Below, one piece after another: positions 1 to 10,253 of a stretch of 64,000 nt of DNA. Position 1 is the stretch's first letter. Each line of letters starts with the position of its first letter. The DNA is taken from positions 19,652,777 through 19,716,776 of the forward strand of contig CM060105.1 of NCBI GenBank assembly GCA_030522415.1, written 5' to 3'. Origin of the DNA: Channallabes apus. Taxonomy: Eukaryota > Chordata > Actinopteri > Siluriformes > Clariidae. A program made the translations under genes and the position numbers. The notes beneath the pieces were generated by a model, which had not been told where the DNA came from, did not search any database, and saw nothing but the letters and a program-made list of their open reading frames with translations.

Positions 1-4
1 GTCT

Positions 5-40
<36 letters not shown>
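1..40. repeat. (CT)n microsatellite at window edge
   Basis: A dinucleotide CT run with a single TTT interruption near its right end. It probably continues to the left of the window. Confidence 0.9.
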
Positions 41-41
<1 letters not shown>

Positions 42-1077
42 ATACAGTGCAGTGCTGTTTTCCTTTAACAATAGCAGATCACAGACTTCAGGCAAAATGC
101 ACTCATCTGCCTGTCTCACTTTTGGCAGAATAACTAGTTAGTGGTTTGGAGGAATGGAATCACTTTTGTCTGTTCAGATTTTTGTGAACATGCGTGCACA
201 TGTGATTGCTTGCCGATTGCACGAGAAGCATGGCTTCATATTCAATTTGATTGAAAAATGCCGCAAGCGTTGCTTCGGTGAATCCCATTCTTGGGTGGAG
301 GATTTCCGTTGGATACTGTGGATTTGTATCCTCTGTAATCATTGTAGGATGTACATCCTTTTAATATACTTACTATTATTTTACTTTATATGCAATTATA
401 CAGTTATAATAACGCATCAGCATAATTTGTACAGGATTGGATAATTAGAGTGACGGCTGCACTACAGGCATAAAACCGCTAGATACGGTATGCATCACTT
501 TAGCTAAGCAGTAGTTGTAGTTTAACTAACCACAAGAAATGTAAGGATTGAACTGGATGGGACAACATATAAGGTATGAACGATGGAGTTCAGTCAGATG
601 CAAAGTAACCATAGCATATAAATGAACATCAGCCACTATGGCATTTTAGCTACGCTAGCTAGCTTGTGGGTTGTAGCCATGGTCCAAACACCAGTCGGGC
701 TCTGTTTGTTCTGTCCATTTGCACATTTATGGATTAACTGGGGTTTAGGTGGAATCAGCTTTTGCCAAGATGATGATGGTCAGAGCTCCTACAGTTGAGA
801 TCTTCAGAGAACCCTTTGGTGATATGACAAAGTGTTTTTTCTAGGTCATTTTATACTGTGTATGGCTGGTATGCCCTATATCAGCACTCTTGTCCAGTTT
901 GATTACCTGTTCAAAACTAACTGTATGTAACTAAATTTGAAATCTAGGTACTAAATCAAACAGTACTGCACTTTTGGTTGGAAGGGTAGCCTTCTTTCCT
1001 CTAGTCAAAATTATAGTATCTTATCATTGGCATTTGTGAACTAATAAATTGAATGATTTTTATTGGCTTTTTGGTGA
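41..1077. other. Non-coding stretch, nothing recognised
   Basis: AT-rich unique-looking sequence. The longest open frame (96 codons from 154) has no recognisable motif and ends in a hydrophobic run typical of AT-rich intron. No exon with paired splice sites was seen. Confidence 0.6.
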
Positions 1078-1085
1078 GTCCTTTG

Positions 1086-1642
1086 CAGAGGTGTCAAGTA
1101 ACGAAGTACAAATACTTCGTTACCTTACTTAAGTAGAAATTTTGGGTATCTATACTTTACTGGAGTAATTATTTTTCAGCCGACTTTTTACTTCTACTCC
1201 TTACATTTTTAAGCAATTATCTGTACTTTCTACTCCTTACTTTTTAAAAACAGCCTCGTTACTCTATTTTTATGATCAGAACGCGCAACCCCTCCGGTCG
1301 CATGATAAGAACGCGCACAACGCCCCCTACCCCCCCCCCCCCGCCCGGTCACATGATCAGAACGCGCACAACGCCCCCCCCCCTCGTCACATGATCAGAA
1401 CGCGCACAACGCCACCCCCCCCCCCCCCCCGTTGCATGATCAAAAAGCGAGACCTTAATGCTTTTGTCGCCCCTCACGGTACTTTTACTTTTATACTTTA
1501 AGTAGTTTTGAAACCAGTACTTTTAAACTTTTACTTAAGTAAAAAGCTTGGGTTGATACTTCAACTTCTAAAGAAGTATTTTTGAACCCTAGTATCTATA
1601 CTTCTACTCAAGTAATGAATGTGAATACTTTTGACACCACTG
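1086..1642. mobile_element. hAT-type MITE with 8-bp target duplication
   Basis: A 557-bp non-autonomous element. Its ends are CAGAGGTGTCAA on the left and, read inward from the right, CAGTGGTGTCAAAAG. It is flanked by a perfect 8-bp direct repeat GTCCTTTG at 1078-1085 and 1643-1650. Eight-bp target duplications and CAG-starting ends are typical of hAT elements. The interior is rich in TACTT/AAGTA words and carries about three near-tandem blocks around CATGATCAGAACGCGCACAA separated by C-runs. It has no transposase, so it needs an enzyme supplied elsewhere. The perfect duplication suggests a fairly recent insertion. Confidence 0.85.
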
Positions 1643-1650
1643 GTCCTTTG

Positions 1651-2505
1651 GTGCTTTTATTCCCAAGGACAAAACACAGTGACAGTTGTTGTTTTTTTAC
1701 AAGACAGATTGCAAAATGAGATCCTTTTAGTTCTTTTAATCCACTACTGCTGTAGCTCATCTGTTTGACCTGCAAAACCTTGCTGGATGGTTAGATGACA
1801 TCCCACTACACACACACACACACACACCTATACGGGTTTATATGGTTTAGACGGACAATTTCGCGAAACCAGCCCGAAGGTGGTTTAGATGGACTACCCT
1901 TTCCCGAGGTCCTAGAGCTATGGGAGTAAGCTTAAAATACTCTAAAAATTCTGAAAAAAAATTGGGTCACTTCAGAGTTCAGATACACACAACAGAACTT
2001 CATACACATGACCCTGCTCCAATTGTGGTTTAAGCAGACATTTCACTTTTTGACAAATGTGTGGTATAGGAGGACAGGAAAAAGCATTGTCCAGACAATG
2101 ACGTCATTTTTTAAATTAACATAAATTAACATATTAACATAAATACACATACCTGACAACACAGCATTAACAGGACAGGTCTTTTTATTTTGAACAATGT
2201 TTACTCAGGATTAAGTGTATTGCACAAAAAAATAAAAAATCCCACATTTGCCTGTGGATTTACTGCATTTTAGCATTTCCTTTGTTTTACACACTAGTCA
2301 TGTTTGCTTGCCATTTAAAAGTTGCAGCAGTGTACTGTCACATAACACAAAAACATTAGCTTCAACAGAAGAACTTACATTAGTCTTTTTGCTAAAATAT
2401 CTGTTAACTACGATGGAGTATTAGGGCCACACATGAGGAAAAACATTTTTTTTTTTGTCATGACGACATTAAATGGCAATACAAGTAATTTTTTTATGGT
2501 CATAG
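1651..2505. other. Non-coding stretch with short (CA)n
   Basis: A short (CA)n run lies near 1808-1827. It is followed by GGTTTAGACGGACA-like sequence that loosely resembles the stretch beside the (CA)n at 12740-12850, so both may be old copies of one repeat. Nothing coding was seen. Confidence 0.4.
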
Positions 2506-2861
2506 TCAATTGTCTTGAGTCGTGATTGAGAAACTGTGCTTCATTCTTTGGCTTCTGCTTCGATGCACCTTTGGTACAAGTACCCAAATGTGATCAGCAT
2601 TGGGAATTACATGGTCTTCAGGCGGTGGTGGAACCTTGGATGTGCCAAGCCAAACTTGGACGTCTGCATCTGATCCATAAGACGTTCTTTCATCAGGCAT
2701 CGACTTACTAGACATAAAGGGTATGCTAGTATTGTGACTGAGTCTGGGAAGTAATCATCAGACAGGCTGTCAACATCTGATATTTGACCTAGTTCTGAAT
2801 GTAGTACACTGTCCTGACCCGATACCAGTTCGTCCCCAGAATATTTAGAAGACTGTCATTC
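2506..2861 (-). pseudogene. Candidate last exon of antisense SET-type gene
   Basis: On the minus strand an excellent splice acceptor (TTTTCTCTTTTTTTCAG) ends at 2862. Reading directly from it meets a TGA in the second codon. Using the next AG (exon from 2852) gives an acidic, serine-rich stretch, SSKYSGDELVSGQDS then SDVDSLSDDYFPDS, open to a stop at 2607. A different frame further on (2506-2715) is also open and proline-rich (TSKVPPPPEDHV). This suggests either a frameshift between the two halves or a mis-drawn exon. I do not recognise the domain. It is assigned to the SET locus by strand and order only. Confidence 0.35.
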
Positions 2862-2943
2862 CTGAAAAAAAGAGAAAACTAATTAAATAATTGGATAGTG
2901 CAGGAGATATTAGATATTCAAGAAACCTTAAGTAGGTACTCAC

Positions 2944-2982
2944 CTGTGAATAGCGGTGGTAGTCGCCAGACCCCCAAACAAG
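2944..2982 (-). CDS. Candidate 39-nt exon, antisense SET-type gene
   Basis: The minus strand shows acceptor GTGTTACAG, 39 nt, then a consensus donor CAG|GTGAGT. In phase 0 it encodes LVWGSGDYHRYSQ and leads in frame into the acidic exon beginning at 2852. Both splice sites are strong. The other two phases are also open, so the reading is inferred from the fit with the downstream exon. Confidence 0.4.
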
Positions 2983-2985
2983 CTG

Positions 2986-4000
2986 TAACACATTTTAAAT
3001 ATTTTAATTTTATGGGTCAATTAAAACGTTTGTGTCATAGCAATGATTTACAACACAGAACAACATGAATTCAAAGATAGATTCAGGGAAACCTTTAGCA
3101 GAATACCCTCAAAGATCCTGACTGCACCCAGTGAGGCAAAACTGAAGTAAGCAGCGCACGTATTCTGCTTGATATGACTTGCACACTACAATCAAGTTCC
3201 CACAGCCAAAGTTATAGTGTACAACACCTACTTTATCATAAGACTCTAAAATATTTTTGGTTTAATAAAAGAGGACAAGTTTTTCGTTATGGTTTCTTTG
3301 TAAAGCAGTTGTACTGTACATACAGTATCTCACAAAAGTGAGTACACCCCTTAGTCGAGCAGCTAAGTGGAATTTTTTTTTTAACAATTGTGCATTTTGT
3401 GATGAAAGCATAACATTTGGTATACTTACAGTATAGATAAAGGCAGTCCAAAAAAAAATTAAAAAAAAAATGGATATCTGGCCACTTTATTACTATTGAA
3501 TTTTCAATACGGTGGCCCTAGAAGCTTTTTCAAAATGGCCACCTAGTTTTTCAAAATGGCCACCTCTGACAACAGAGCAAGTTTCCTATTAGCATGTAAT
3601 ATAATATATTAGTAATATAGTGAATAAAATGCATCTCCCATACATAGCTTTTAGAAATTGTCACATGGATAGTACATGAAGTCATTTAAAATCCAAGATG
3701 GTGGCCAAGATTAGCATGAAAATTTCACAAATTGGTCTGATATGGATGATGTCCACATCAAAAGCATACATTTCTTATGAAAAAGATCTAAATCTGGACT
3801 TGAAAATAGTCCTGATGTTACCATTTTTCCCCCTCACAATTCAAGATAACCATTTATCTTACTTCAAGATATCAGGTGTAAATTAGCTTCAGGTAGAAGA
3901 TAGTACAGATAGATTTGACAGAAAATAAGTGGCGTAAATGCCAAAAGTGGTTAATTTCACATATAGTCACTACCAAAGGTTCAGGTTAATTATCCTAAAA
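2986..4000. other. Non-coding stretch with a Tc1 end fragment
   Basis: The segment from about 3322 (CAGTATCTCACAAAAGTGAG, then TACACCCCTTAG) matches the typical end of a common fish Tc1 family. It appears as a solo end without transposase. Around 3525-3570 an AAAATGGCCACCT phrase is repeated twice. No convincing exon was seen. Confidence 0.5.
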
Positions 4001-4087
4001 CAAAGATCAAATTCAGGTTGTCCAAGAACTCCTAAAAAACCAAAATGATGCCATCATCAACCCCAGCTGGAGGATGAACCCTCTTAC

Positions 4088-4811
4088 CTGTATGGTCCTA
4101 CTAAGACATACTTGGGTGGTTTACTGCTTAATTCACACAAACATTCAGACTACTAACTTTCAGTTTGAAAATCACTTTATGAGAGTCCTCACAAAACACG
4201 GTCCATATAAACCATCTCACATCCAAGCGAACATACACATACACTCAGATCTTATACTGACCTACACTTTGAAAATCACTTTGTGAACGAGTCCTCACAA
4301 AACACGGTCCATATAAACCATCTCACATCCAGGCGAACATACACATACACTCAGATCTTATACTGACCTACACTTTGAAAATCACTTTGTGAAAGAGTCC
4401 TCACAAAACACGGTCCATATAAACCATCTCACATCCAGGCGAACATACACATACACTCAGATCTTATACTGACCTACACTTTGAAAATCACTTTGTGAAA
4501 GAGTCCTCACAAAACACGGTCCATATAAACCATCTCACATCCAGGTGAACATACACATACACTCAGATCTTATACTGACCTACACCTTGAAAATCACTTA
4601 GTGAGAGACTACTTAGAATACACTGTCTATATAAACCATATCATATCTAAGGGAGTACAGACACACACAATGCCTACATCACATCTTTTTGAAATTAACA
4701 CTTTGCCACATGCATTGTAATGAAGGGCTACATTCATTTACCTTTTCCTTCTGGACTTGTCAAACTCTGGTTGCCTTCATCCATTTTAGTCTGGCTGCTC
4801 TTAGCCATCAT
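4088..4811 (-). pseudogene. Exon-like blocks, copy 1, antisense SET-type gene
   Basis: Two minus-strand blocks. The better one is 4742-4811: acceptor TTTGTTACAG, 70 nt open (MMAKSSQTKMDEGNQ then SLTSPEGK), donor AAAAG|GTAAAT. The other ends at 4088 with donor CATACAG|GTAAGA and can read SSKPPKYVLVGPYR, but its acceptor is unclear. Both have homologous counterparts at 5236-5351 and ending at 5020, so this part of the locus was duplicated. The phases of the blocks do not all join, which argues for decay. Confidence 0.35.
4150..4665. repeat. 106-bp tandem repeat, about five units
   Basis: The anchor GTCCATATAAACCATCTCAC recurs at 4201, 4307, 4413 and 4519 with exactly 106-bp spacing. A diverged fifth copy is at 4625 (GTCTATATAAACC). 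The middle units are nearly identical. A single diverged counterpart lies at 5126 in the second copy of the larger duplication, so the tandem expansion happened in copy 1 only. Confidence 0.85.
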
Positions 4812-5019
4812 CTGTAACAAATACATCATGGAGGAAATAAATGAATATGCGTCTGCTAAAAATGTACAAATTGAACAATCTTACTTCTCACAAAGAGCAC
4901 AAGAAGAAAACTTTATTTTGAATGTCACTAGGTGATTATGTAAGGCAAACAGATCAAATACAAGTTGTCCAAATATTCTTAAAGACCACAGCAGTGCCAT
5001 ATCATATCAAGTCCCTTAC

Positions 5020-5351
5020 CTGTATGGTCCTAAGACATTTGGGCTATTTACTGCTTAATTCACAAACATTCAGACCTGGCCGTCACTTTGAAAAGCATTT
5101 CATGGAAGATTACTTACAAAACACTGTCCATATAAACAATCAGATCTAAGTGACGCACACAAAGCCTATGTCACATGTTGGTGGACTTTAAAACTTTGCC
5201 ACACGGAATGTAATGAACGGCTACATTTCATTTACCTTTTCAGGCTTGCTGAGTGGATCAAGCACTGGACTTGTCAAACACTGGTTGCCCTCTAGCTATC
5301 TCCGCCTGGTTGCCCTCTAGCCGTCTCCACCTGGTTGGTTTTAGCCACAAA
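5020..5351 (-). pseudogene. Exon-like blocks, copy 2, antisense SET-type gene
   Basis: Counterparts of the copy 1 blocks. Block 5236-5351 has acceptor CATCTACTACAG and donor GAAAAG|GTAAAT, but a 26-bp internal duplication (GGTGGAGACGGCTAGAGGGC and the near copy after it) shifts the frame and brings in a TAG. The block ending at 5020 keeps donor CATACAG|GTAAGG but reads through a TAG in the frame that is open in copy 1. This copy looks dead as coding sequence. Confidence 0.35.
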
Positions 5352-5700
5352 CTGTAGTAGATGCAGCATGGACAAACAAGATACATTAATAACCACTGGG
5401 AAAGAACCATTAAAGAGAATATTTGAGGTTTAAATAAATAGAACAATCCTACTTCAACAAAAACCTTGCTGTAAACCCCACTGGCTGATTTTGCAAGGTA
5501 TAGAATGTAAGATATCAATGATAATCTCTCTTCGATTATTCAAATTCCATAGCTGGGGAAGGAGAATTTCATGATGACAGCCTAATCGAAAATTCTATAC
5601 GTTTGTGGTGGCATCAGTAACAGAGTTAAACCTAGAGCTTGCTGTGAGGGTTACAGTGCTAACCACTGCTCCACCATGCTGCCCCCATTCACTATATGTA
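5352..5700. other. Non-coding stretch with SINE-like fragment
   Basis: The end of the 4-5.5 kb duplication runs to about 5520. A fragment near 5650-5690 (GTGCTAACCACTGCTCCACC) matches the head end of SINE-A in minus orientation. Nothing coding was seen. Confidence 0.45.
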
Positions 5701-5709
5701 ATTAAACAC

Positions 5710-8700
5710 TTCAGTTTTGCTATGTCCCCAATGCACCTATGGGGGAGCGAAATCCAGTGTTTTCTTGTGCAAGTCCCAAGTTTGGATAAATGAAGAGGGT
5801 TGTGTCAGGAAGGGCATCCTACGTAAAACATTTGCCAAGTCAATGAAGCAAATCACAAATATAATTCCCATGCCGGATCAGTCGTGGCCCGGGTTAACAA
5901 CGACCGCCACTGGTGCTGTTGTCCAGGGTGCCGGTGGAAATTGGGCTACTGTTGGTCGAAGAAGGAGAGGAGGAAGGCGTGTTCGAAAGCAGAGAGAGAA
6001 GAGGAAAGGCAAGAGTTTAGGAGTGAAAGTAGGGACCTTGAATGTTGGGACCATGACAGGGAAGGGAAGAGAGTTGGTGGATATACTGTGTGTCCAGGAG
6101 ACCAGGTGGAAAGGTAGCAAAGCTAGAAGCTTAGGATCAGGGTTCAAATTGTTTTACCATGGTGTGGATAGGAAAAGAAATGGAGTAGGAGTTATTCTGA
6201 AAGAGGAGTTTGTAAGGAATGTTCTAGAGGTGAATAGAGTATCAGATAGGGTGATGAGTCTGAAGCTGGAACTTGAAGGGATAATGTTCAATGTTTTTAG
6301 TGGTTATGCTCCACAGGTAGGATGTGTGTTAGAAGAGAAGGAGAAATTCTAGAGCGAGTTAGATGAAGTGATGCAGAGCATCTCCAGAGGTGAGAGAGTG
6401 GTGATTGGTGCAGACTTCAATGGACATGTTGGGTAAGGGAACAGATGGGAATGTGATGGGCAGGCTTGGTCTTCAGGACAGGAATGTAGAAGGACAGATG
6501 GTGGTGGACTTTGCAAAGAGGATGGAAATGGCAGTAGTAAATACTTTCTTCCAGAAGAGGCAGGAACATAGGGTGACATATAAGAGCGGAGGCAGAAGCA
6601 CTCGGGTGGACTACATCTTGTGTCGACGTTGTAATCTGAAAGAGATCAGTGACTGCAAAGTGTTGGTAGGGGAGAGTGTAGCCAGACAACACAGAATGGT
6701 GATGTGTAAAATAACCCTGGTGTTGAGGAAGGTGAAGAGGACAAAGGCAGAGCAGAGGACAAAGTGGTGGAAGCTGAGAAAGGAAGAATTGTTGTGTAGT
6801 CTTTAGGGAGGAGTTGAGACAGGCTATGGGTGGTCAGGAGGTGCTTTCAGTTGACTGGACAACTACAGCCAATGTGATCAGGGAGACAGGTAGGAGGGTA
6901 CTTGGTGTATCATCAGGTAAGGGAAAAGTGGACAAGGAGACTTGGTGGTGGAACGAGGAAGTCCAGGAGTGTATACAGGGAAAGAGGCTAGCTAAGGAGA
7001 AGTGGAACACTGAGAGGACTGAAGAGAGTAAACAGGAGTACAGGGAGATGCAGCATAAGGTGAAGGAGGACTTGTATGCTAGGCTGGACAGTAAGGAGGG
7101 AGAGGTGGATCTGTACAGGTTGGGCTAGGCAGAGAGATAGAGCTGGGAAGGATGTGCAGCAGGTTAGAGTGATTAAAGATAGAGATGGAAATGTACTGAC
7201 AGATGCCAGGAGGGTGATGGGAAGATGGAAGGAGTACTTTGAGAAGTTGATGAATGAGGAAAAGGAAAGAGAACAAAAGAGTAGAGAAGGTGACTGTTGT
7301 GGAGCAGGAAGTAGCAAATATTAGTAAAAGTGAGGTGAGTAGGGTGTTGAAGAGGATGAAGAGTGGAAAGGCTGTTGGTCCTGATGACATACCTGTGGAG
7401 GTATGGAAGTGCTTAGGAGAGGTGGCAGTAGAGTTTCTGACTAGTTTGTTTAACGAGATCTTGTACAGTGAGAGGACTCCAGAGGAATGGAGGAGAAGTG
7501 CATTGGTGCTGATTTTTAAAAACAAGGGGAGATGTGCAAAGCTGTTGCAATTACAAAAGTTATAAAGCTAAATGAGCCATACAATGAAGCTGTGGGAAAG
7601 AGTAGTGGAAGCTAGGTTAAGGGCAGAGGTGAGCATTTGTGAGCAGCAATATGGTTTATGCCTAGAAAGAGTAGTGCAGTATTTGCTTTGAGGATGCTGG
7701 TGGAGAAGTACAGAGAAAGTAATAAAGAGTTGCATTGTGTCTTCGTAGATTTAGAGAAAGCGTACGACAGGGTGCCGAGAGAGGAACTGTGGTGTTGTAT
7801 GAGGAAGTCTGGAGTGGCAGAGAAGTATGTTAGAGTGGTGCAGGACATGTATGAGAGCGCTAAGACAGTGGTAAGATGTGTTGTAGGTGTGACAAAAGAG
7901 TTCAAGATGGAGGTGGGTCTGCATCAAGAATCGGCTCTAAGACCCTTTTTGTTTGCTCTGGTGATGGACAGGATGACAGATGAGGTTAGACAGGAGTCTC
8001 CATGGACTATGATGTTTGCAGATGACATTGTGCTTTGTAGTGAGAGCAGGGAACAGGTGGAGGAAAATCTAGAGAGATGGAGGTACGCTCTGGAAAGTAG
8101 AGGAATGAAGGTTAGCTGCAGCAAGACGGGATACATGTGTGTGAATGAGAGGAACGGTGAAGCTACAGTGAGCAGAGGTAAAGAAGGTGCAGGATTTTAA
8201 GTACTTAGGGTCAACGGTCCAGAGCAACGGAGAGTGTGGAAAGGAGGTGAAGTGGCACGTACAGGCAGGTTGGAATGGGTGGAGAAAAGTTTCATGTATG
8301 TTGTGCGATAAAAGAGTATCAGCGAGAATGAAAGGAAAGGTGTACAGGACAGTGGTGAGACCAGCGATGCTCTACGGCTTAGAGACAGTGGCACTGAAGA
8401 AAAGACAGGAGGCAGAGCTAGAGGTAGCAGAGCTGAAGATGTTGAGATTCTCTTTGGGAGTGACAATGATGGATAGGATCAAGAATGAATTCAGAGGGAC
8501 AACACATGTGAGATGTTTTGGAGATAAAGTCAGAGAGGCCAGATTGAGGTGGTTTGGACATGTTCAGAGGAGAGATGGTGAATATATCGGTAGAAGGATG
8601 GTCTAGAGGAAGACCAAAGAGGAGATTTATGGATGCAGTGAGAGAGGACATGAAGTTAGTTGGTGTGAGAGAAGATGATGCAGAGGATAGGGTTAGATGG

Positions 8701-8757
8701 AGGCAGATGATTCGATGTGGCGACCCCTGAAAGGGAACAGCCGAAAGACAAAGAAGT
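5710..8757 (+). mobile_element. RTE-type LINE, degenerate, near full length
   Basis: A non-LTR retrotransposon with an apurinic-type endonuclease and reverse transcriptase, now broken into several frames. Open segments are 5717-6352 (endonuclease N part, VQETRWKGSKAR), 6405-6806 (endonuclease C part, with GADFNGHVG readable just upstream of it), 6814-7128, 7254-7565 (GKAVGPDDIPVEVWKCLGE, finger region), 7658-8200 (palm, LEKAYDRVPREELW and the catalytic FADDIVL) and 8187-8606 (thumb, FKYLGSTVQSNGE and EARLRWFGHVQRRD). In-frame stops near 6350 and 6805 and several frame changes make it non-autonomous. The 3' tail ends around GCGACCCCTGAAAGGGAACA. The family resembles the fish RTE/Expander group; the exact subfamily is not certain. 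It lies between exon-like blocks of the antisense SET locus. Confidence 0.9.
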
Positions 8758-8802
8758 TTTGCCATGTACCTATGGTCGTGCAACAGTATTTTTCCATTTT
8801 AC

Positions 8803-8922
8803 CTTAAAGCTTCTGAGAGGACCAGCTGACGTAGCTTCAGACCTTTTTTGCCACCGACTTGTAGAAGGCTCTGATGTAGACAACACACCATGCTGCTCCT
8901 CCTTCGACCTTTCTTCAGATTC
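8803..8922 (-). CDS. Candidate 120-nt exon, antisense SET-type gene
   Basis: The minus strand shows acceptor ATCATAAG (weak pyrimidine tract), exactly 40 codons with no stop, then donor TTTAAG|GTAAAA. The product starts ESEERSKEEQHGV and is polar and charged (SEPSTSRWQKRSEATSAG). Phase 0 at both ends fits the phase 0 end of the SET exon at 9141. It starts about 50 bp from the 3' end of the LINE. I recognise no domain in it. Confidence 0.45.
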
Positions 8923-9140
8923 CTTATGATTTTAAAAACAGACAATTGGCAACATATCCAGTTAATAATATTCCATGTGCTATGTATTTTAATAAATTAA
9001 TGTCTAACATACATTAATGTGATAAAAAGCATGTTAAAACAAAAGCTACAATGACAATATACATTGTTCACTTAAATTAAAGTGTGCATGGTTAGACCAT
9101 AACCCCTCTAAGGACAATCAATTTCATAAAAGGTTTTTAC

Positions 9141-9336
9141 CACTTTCGAGCTCCATGGCCAGTCGGAGTTGCCATAATTATAGGTGACCTCTTCTCCTGG
9201 ACTTATGTCTCGTGTTGCAAACAAACACAAGCGTGGCTTGCCTTGCAGGGTGAAGTACATCATCATGGCATTGGGGTTTATATGGTTGTCATTCATTAGT
9301 CTTCCAAATGACCCATCCTCTTTGGCCGCATCCACA
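9141..9336 (-). CDS. SET-domain exon (C-terminal half), KMT5A-like
   Basis: The minus strand shows acceptor TTTTGCTTTGGTAG and donor AAAGTG|GTAAAA enclosing an open exon. The product VDAAKEDGSFGRLMNDN, then HINPN, then GEEVTYNYGNSDWPW is the C-terminal half of a SET domain. It has the asparagine-histidine loop and the GEE(V)TYNYG pseudoknot strand that close the cofactor pocket in lysine methyltransferases. The sequence resembles an expanded fish family of KMT5A-like SET proteins. The exon begins in phase 2, but the nearest upstream candidate exon ends in phase 0. The exon for the first half of the SET fold is therefore missing or unseen, and methyltransferase activity is doubtful. Confidence 0.65.
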
Positions 9337-10029
9337 CTACCAAAGCAAAAGGAGCACTTCATAAAAATCATTTATACTTAATTTATATTATGCCAATTTA
9401 AATTTGCTTAACATTTTAATACTTTGTTATTCAAGTTCACAAAACTATATCTTTTAGTTAAATCACATCATCTGACACTATACTGTACATTTATACCTTC
9501 ATTCCAGAGTCTAAGATCCTTCATTCAACAATATTTGTGTTGACTAAACCAAAAGCAATGTCACTTTAATGACAAAGTGAATTGTAATGACTACAGTGAT
9601 ATGACAGTACATTAGTCCATCTCTCATTGTTAGTTTATTGTTATTCATAAAAAACAACAATTACTAAAAGATCTCAGCCAGACCTAGACTTAAAAAAAAC
9701 ATATGCGCCTCTACTGTAACTCTACAGTGCAGTTGGTGATACTTTTATTGTTTTGTTGATGGATATTTTAATGTAAAATAAAACTACAGTGCTATTGACC
9801 ACTTTAATTATTAGTACTTACAGTAGCCACAGGTGGACATAAACATGCATAAACATACAAGATGAAACCCTGGACTGTCAGTTAGTGTATCTGTCCTCCT
9901 GTCTGTCAGCATGAAGCTCTGGCTGAGTTTAAATGTCCCCCCCTGAGCTCGAGCTCTCTCTCTCCACACTGACTACCTACCTAAGGCCGGTTAGTGAGCG
10001 GGTCTGCACGGCTGTAAGTGCCTCCTCAC
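9337..10029. other. AT-rich stretch; expected SET exon not found
   Basis: If the antisense gene were intact, the exon for the N-terminal half of the SET domain should lie here. Reading all minus frames I see no such sequence, only short open stretches. One is near 9810-9880, followed by a GTAAGT. Confidence 0.4.
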
Positions 10030-10071
10030 CTTGCTGTGTGCATGACTGGGGCAGCAGGACCTGTCACTCAT
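10030..10071 (-). CDS. Candidate first coding exon, antisense SET-type gene
   Basis: The minus strand reads ATG at 10071, 14 codons (MSDRSCCPSHAHSK), then a strong donor AGCAAG|GTGAGG at 10030/10029. About 100 bases upstream is a CACGTGAC E-box, and the sequence is CpG-rich. It could be the first coding exon fed by the promoter at 12.2-12.5 kb, from which the later Tc1 insertion now separates it. The start codon is a proposal only. Confidence 0.35.
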
Positions 10072-10179
10072 CACTCTATTAACAACACTACAGTCAGGCT
10101 GCAGCCGCGCTTCTGTTTATGGGGAACTTTAGCTTGTTTACATCATCAATAAACACCGGGAGGCGGAGGGTCACGTGCT

Positions 10180-10184
<5 letters not shown>

Positions 10185-10250
<66 letters not shown>
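10185..10250. repeat. (TA)n microsatellite
   Basis: A perfect TA run that served as the target of the Tc1 element starting at 10251. A remnant TATATATA follows the element on the other side. Confidence 0.95.

Positions 10251-10253
<3 letters not shown>

Noticed and set aside
3322..3328. TACAGTA near 3322 as an excision footprint
   Set aside because: Here it is the TA target plus the CAGTATCTC end of a Tc1 fragment still present, so it was not treated as a scar.
4150..4665. CRISPR-like regular spacing of the 106-bp repeat
   Set aside because: Units are contiguous without unique spacers, and the organism is an animal. It is an ordinary tandem repeat.
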